DNA from: GWF2-43-63 sp035390965
GTDB lineage: Bacteria > Bacteroidota > Bacteroidia > Bacteroidales > DTU049
DNA length: 6,675 nt
Assembly: GCA_035390965.1 (NCBI GenBank)
Contig: DAOPKE010000131.1
Location: 1-6,675, forward strand
Direction: 5' to 3'
Part shown: piece after piece, positions 5,672 to 6,675 of the stretch
How positions within the stretch are numbered: the stretch's first letter is position 1
Layout: each line of letters begins with the position of its first letter
The notes under the pieces: generated by a model
Told to the model about the DNA's origin: nothing
What the model saw: the letters and a program-made list of their open reading frames with translations, nothing else
The model's database searches: none
Program-made: the position numbers and the translations under genes

Positions 5672-5686
5672 CTGCCGCAGGCAGCT
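5672..5686. repeat. Intergenic hairpin CTGCC-GCA-GGCAG, copy 2
   Basis: Identical 15 bp to 5203-5217. It lies about 25 bp upstream of the vanZ-like start and runs on through CATCCTCGGC into the 12 bp array at 5697-5744. Confidence 0.85.
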
Positions 5687-5696
5687 CATCCTCGGC

Positions 5697-5744
5697 CTTA
5701 ACCTCATCCTTAACCTCAGCCTTAACCTCAGCCTTAACTTTAAC
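5697..5744. repeat. CTTAACCTCAGC 12 bp array abutting the wza stop codon
   Basis: Four 12 bp units in perfect register: CTTAACCTCATC, CTTAACCTCAGC, CTTAACCTCAGC, CTTAACTTTAAC. The next three bases (CTA, 5745-5747) are the minus-strand TAG stop of the Wza-like gene. The array therefore fills the spacer from the stop codon towards the hairpin at 5672-5686. Looser forms of the same words occupy the other two capsule spacers. Confidence 0.9.
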
Positions 5745-6512
5745 CTATTTAAACAGCGTATAAACCACCAGACTTGTCGAAATAATCGACAGTACCAGAC
5801 TATACGGGAAATTCGTAAAACCGTACTGTTTCGCTTTCAGCGGCTCGAAATACAACTGGTCGCCCGGCTGCATGTAATAATATGGGGAACTCAATACATC
5901 TTTATTCGTCAAATCAATCCGATCAACCAAAAGACTATCACTGCCAGTCTTTCGTGTAATCACTACTTCTTTGCGATTGGCAAAATCTGTTGGTCGGGCC
6001 AGAGCCAGAACATCAAAGATCGTCACCGTTGGTGAATAAAATGCAAATGAGCCCGGTGTCGAGACTTCACCATTGACTGCCACACGGAAATTGGACAATT
6101 TGACCGATACCACCGGATCAAAAATATACCCGCTCAGACTGTCCACCAGCAACTTTGCAATTTCGCCCATGGTCAATCCTGCCACGCAGATGCTATCGAT
6201 AAAAGGTAACTGAATGGCGCCATTGGAACCCACTTCATATCCTTTGAAATACAGCGTTTGTTCCGAAAGCATCTGTTGACTGGCAGTCTGCGCCGTAATC
6301 GGCCCGTTTATAAACGAAGTAGCTTTGTCATCCACCGATTTTACATCAATATACAACACATCGCCGCGCTGTACATGATATTGAGGTGGAGTCTGTGTTT
6401 TGGCAACCGTCGATCCATCTACACCCTGATATAGCAGGATTTTTTTCTGTGGAACGCAACCGGCCATCAACAGTGCAGCCGAAATCAGAAAAAGATGTGT
6501 GTATTTTTTCAT
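5745..6512 (-). CDS. wza: Wza-type polysaccharide export lipoprotein (OPX family)
   Basis: A 255-residue outer-membrane polysaccharide export protein. It has a lipoprotein signal peptide (MKKYTHLFLISAALLMAGC) with lipobox LMAGC and lipidated Cys19. A Poly_export domain follows from about residue 44 (YHVQRGDVLYIDVKS) to about 140, including the strand-turn GAIQLPFID. Next comes an SLBB domain (about 143-175, VAVNGEVSTPGSF...TIFDVLALA) and a YMQPGDQLYFEPL segment (213-225). A C-terminal hydrophobic helix (about 237-254) may span the outer membrane. It is shorter than E. coli Wza, with one clear SLBB repeat. I chose the ATG at 6510-6512; a longer TTG-started reading would put a charged decapeptide before the signal peptide. 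It is expected to work with the Wzc protein encoded downstream. The leader has no Shine-Dalgarno sequence and I found no TAnnTTTG promoter. Confidence 0.93.
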   Translation of the reverse strand: MKKYTHLFLISAALLMAGCVPQKKILLYQGVDGSTVAKTQTPPQYHVQRGDVLYIDVKSVDDKATSFINGPITAQTASQQMLSEQTLYFKGYEVGSNGAIQLPFIDSICVAGLTMGEIAKLLVDSLSGYIFDPVVSVKLSNFRVAVNGEVSTPGSFAFYSPTVTIFDVLALARPTDFANRKEVVITRKTGSDSLLVDRIDLTNKDVLSSPYYYMQPGDQLYFEPLKAKQYGFTNFPYSLVLSIISTSLVVYTLFK

Positions 6513-6559
6513 TGAAAATAATTTACTTGTGTCTGTACTCAACGAAGTCTATTCTCTCA

Positions 6560-6584
6560 GGTTAAGATTAAGATTAAGGTTAAG
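6560..6584. repeat. GRTTAA hexamer array, inverted relative to neighbouring words
   Basis: GGTTAA, GATTAA, GATTAA, GGTTAA, then G. These are reverse complements of the CTTAACC/CTTAATC words used on the plus strand in the other capsule spacers. Orientation flips across the hairpin at 6586-6615. TAAGGTT (6575-6581) can pair with AACCTTA (6624-6630), extending the hairpin outward. Confidence 0.8.
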
Positions 6585-6585
6585 T

Positions 6586-6615
6586 GGCTTTGCCTCAGCT
6601 GAAAGCTGCAAAGCC
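6586..6615. repeat. Bulged hairpin with GAA loop upstream of wza
   Basis: GGCTTTG (6586-6592) pairs with CAAAGCC (6609-6615) and CAGCT (6596-6600) with AGCTG (6604-6608). The loop is GAA (6601-6603), with a 3-base bulge CCT (6593-6595). All 12 pairs are Watson-Crick. The shape (outer stem, 3-base bulge, inner stem, 3-base loop) matches the unrelated sequence at 2601-2634. Confidence 0.8.
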
Positions 6616-6645
6616 TTTGTCTCAACCTTAGCCTGGCTGTTTCCC

Positions 6646-6660
6646 CTGCTGCAAGCAGCT
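6646..6660. repeat. Intergenic hairpin CTGCT-GCA-AGCAG, covarying copy 3
   Basis: CTGCTGCAAGCAGCT. Compared with the copies at 5203 and 5672, the loop-closing pair has changed from C-G to T-A on both sides, so pairing is preserved. The 3' AGCT and the following CTTAAC/CTCAACC-type words are also kept. Confidence 0.85.
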
Positions 6661-6675
6661 CAACCTCAACCTCAA

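Larger units (their letters stand above)
6513..6675. other. Repeat-filled spacer upstream of wza, cut by the window edge
   Basis: No gene is visible. The spacer contains a GRTTAA array, a bulged hairpin, the CTTAGCCTGGCTGTT word shared with 5228-5242, the third CTGCY hairpin, and CTCAAC words running to the edge. By analogy with the other spacers, another minus-strand gene may end just past 6675; this is inference only. Confidence 0.6.

Noticed and set aside
5646..6035. Plus-strand open frame of 129 codons with a Leu-Asn-Leu-Ser repeat
   Set aside because: The repeat is the translated 12 bp CTTAACCTCAGC array, and the rest is antisense to the Wza-like gene.

Overview
The window looks like chromosomal DNA of a member of the Bacteroidota. 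The reasons are a promoter of the Bacteroidota type (TTG, 19 bp, TAnnTTTG) upstream of one operon, no clear Shine-Dalgarno sequences, a polysaccharide co-polymerase/tyrosine kinase with a G-x-D form of the Walker A' motif as I recall from this phylum, and intergenic DNA built of short 'word' repeats. I cannot name a genus. All five genes are on the minus strand, so transcription runs from high to low coordinates.

Capsule/exopolysaccharide export block (6512 down to 2738): a Wza-type outer-membrane export lipoprotein, a small VanZ-like membrane protein, and a Wzc-type chain-length/BY-kinase protein of 809 residues ending in nine Tyr-Gly pairs. Wza and Wzc are expected to form one trans-envelope export machine, with Wzc controlling assembly through autophosphorylation of its tyrosine tail. 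The VanZ-like protein has no assigned role. Glycosyltransferases, polymerase and phosphatase are not in the window.

Defence block (2339 down to 397): an AAA/ABC-type ATPase (RloA/AbiLi-like) and an RloB/AbiLii-like protein. The stop codon of the first and the start codon of the second share one base (TAATG). The pair has its own promoter and a cluster of TTGTAA/TTACAA sites that could be operators. It resembles the lactococcal AbiL abortive-infection pair and the rlo genes found in Campylobacter restriction loci.

Intergenic DNA (1-396, 2340-2737, 5168-5277, 5647-5744, 6513-6675) carries no convincing gene but is highly structured. It contains tandem arrays of 6, 7, 8 and 12 bp words, two of which reach exactly to the stop codon of the gene beside them. 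It also has small hairpins with three-base loops in every long spacer. One hairpin family (CTGCC-GCA-GGCAG) occurs in all three capsule spacers, and one copy differs by a compensatory base-pair change. The two spacers around the rlo pair share a 19 bp perfect inverted repeat and a 15 bp perfect direct repeat. This repeat system is the least explained part of the window.
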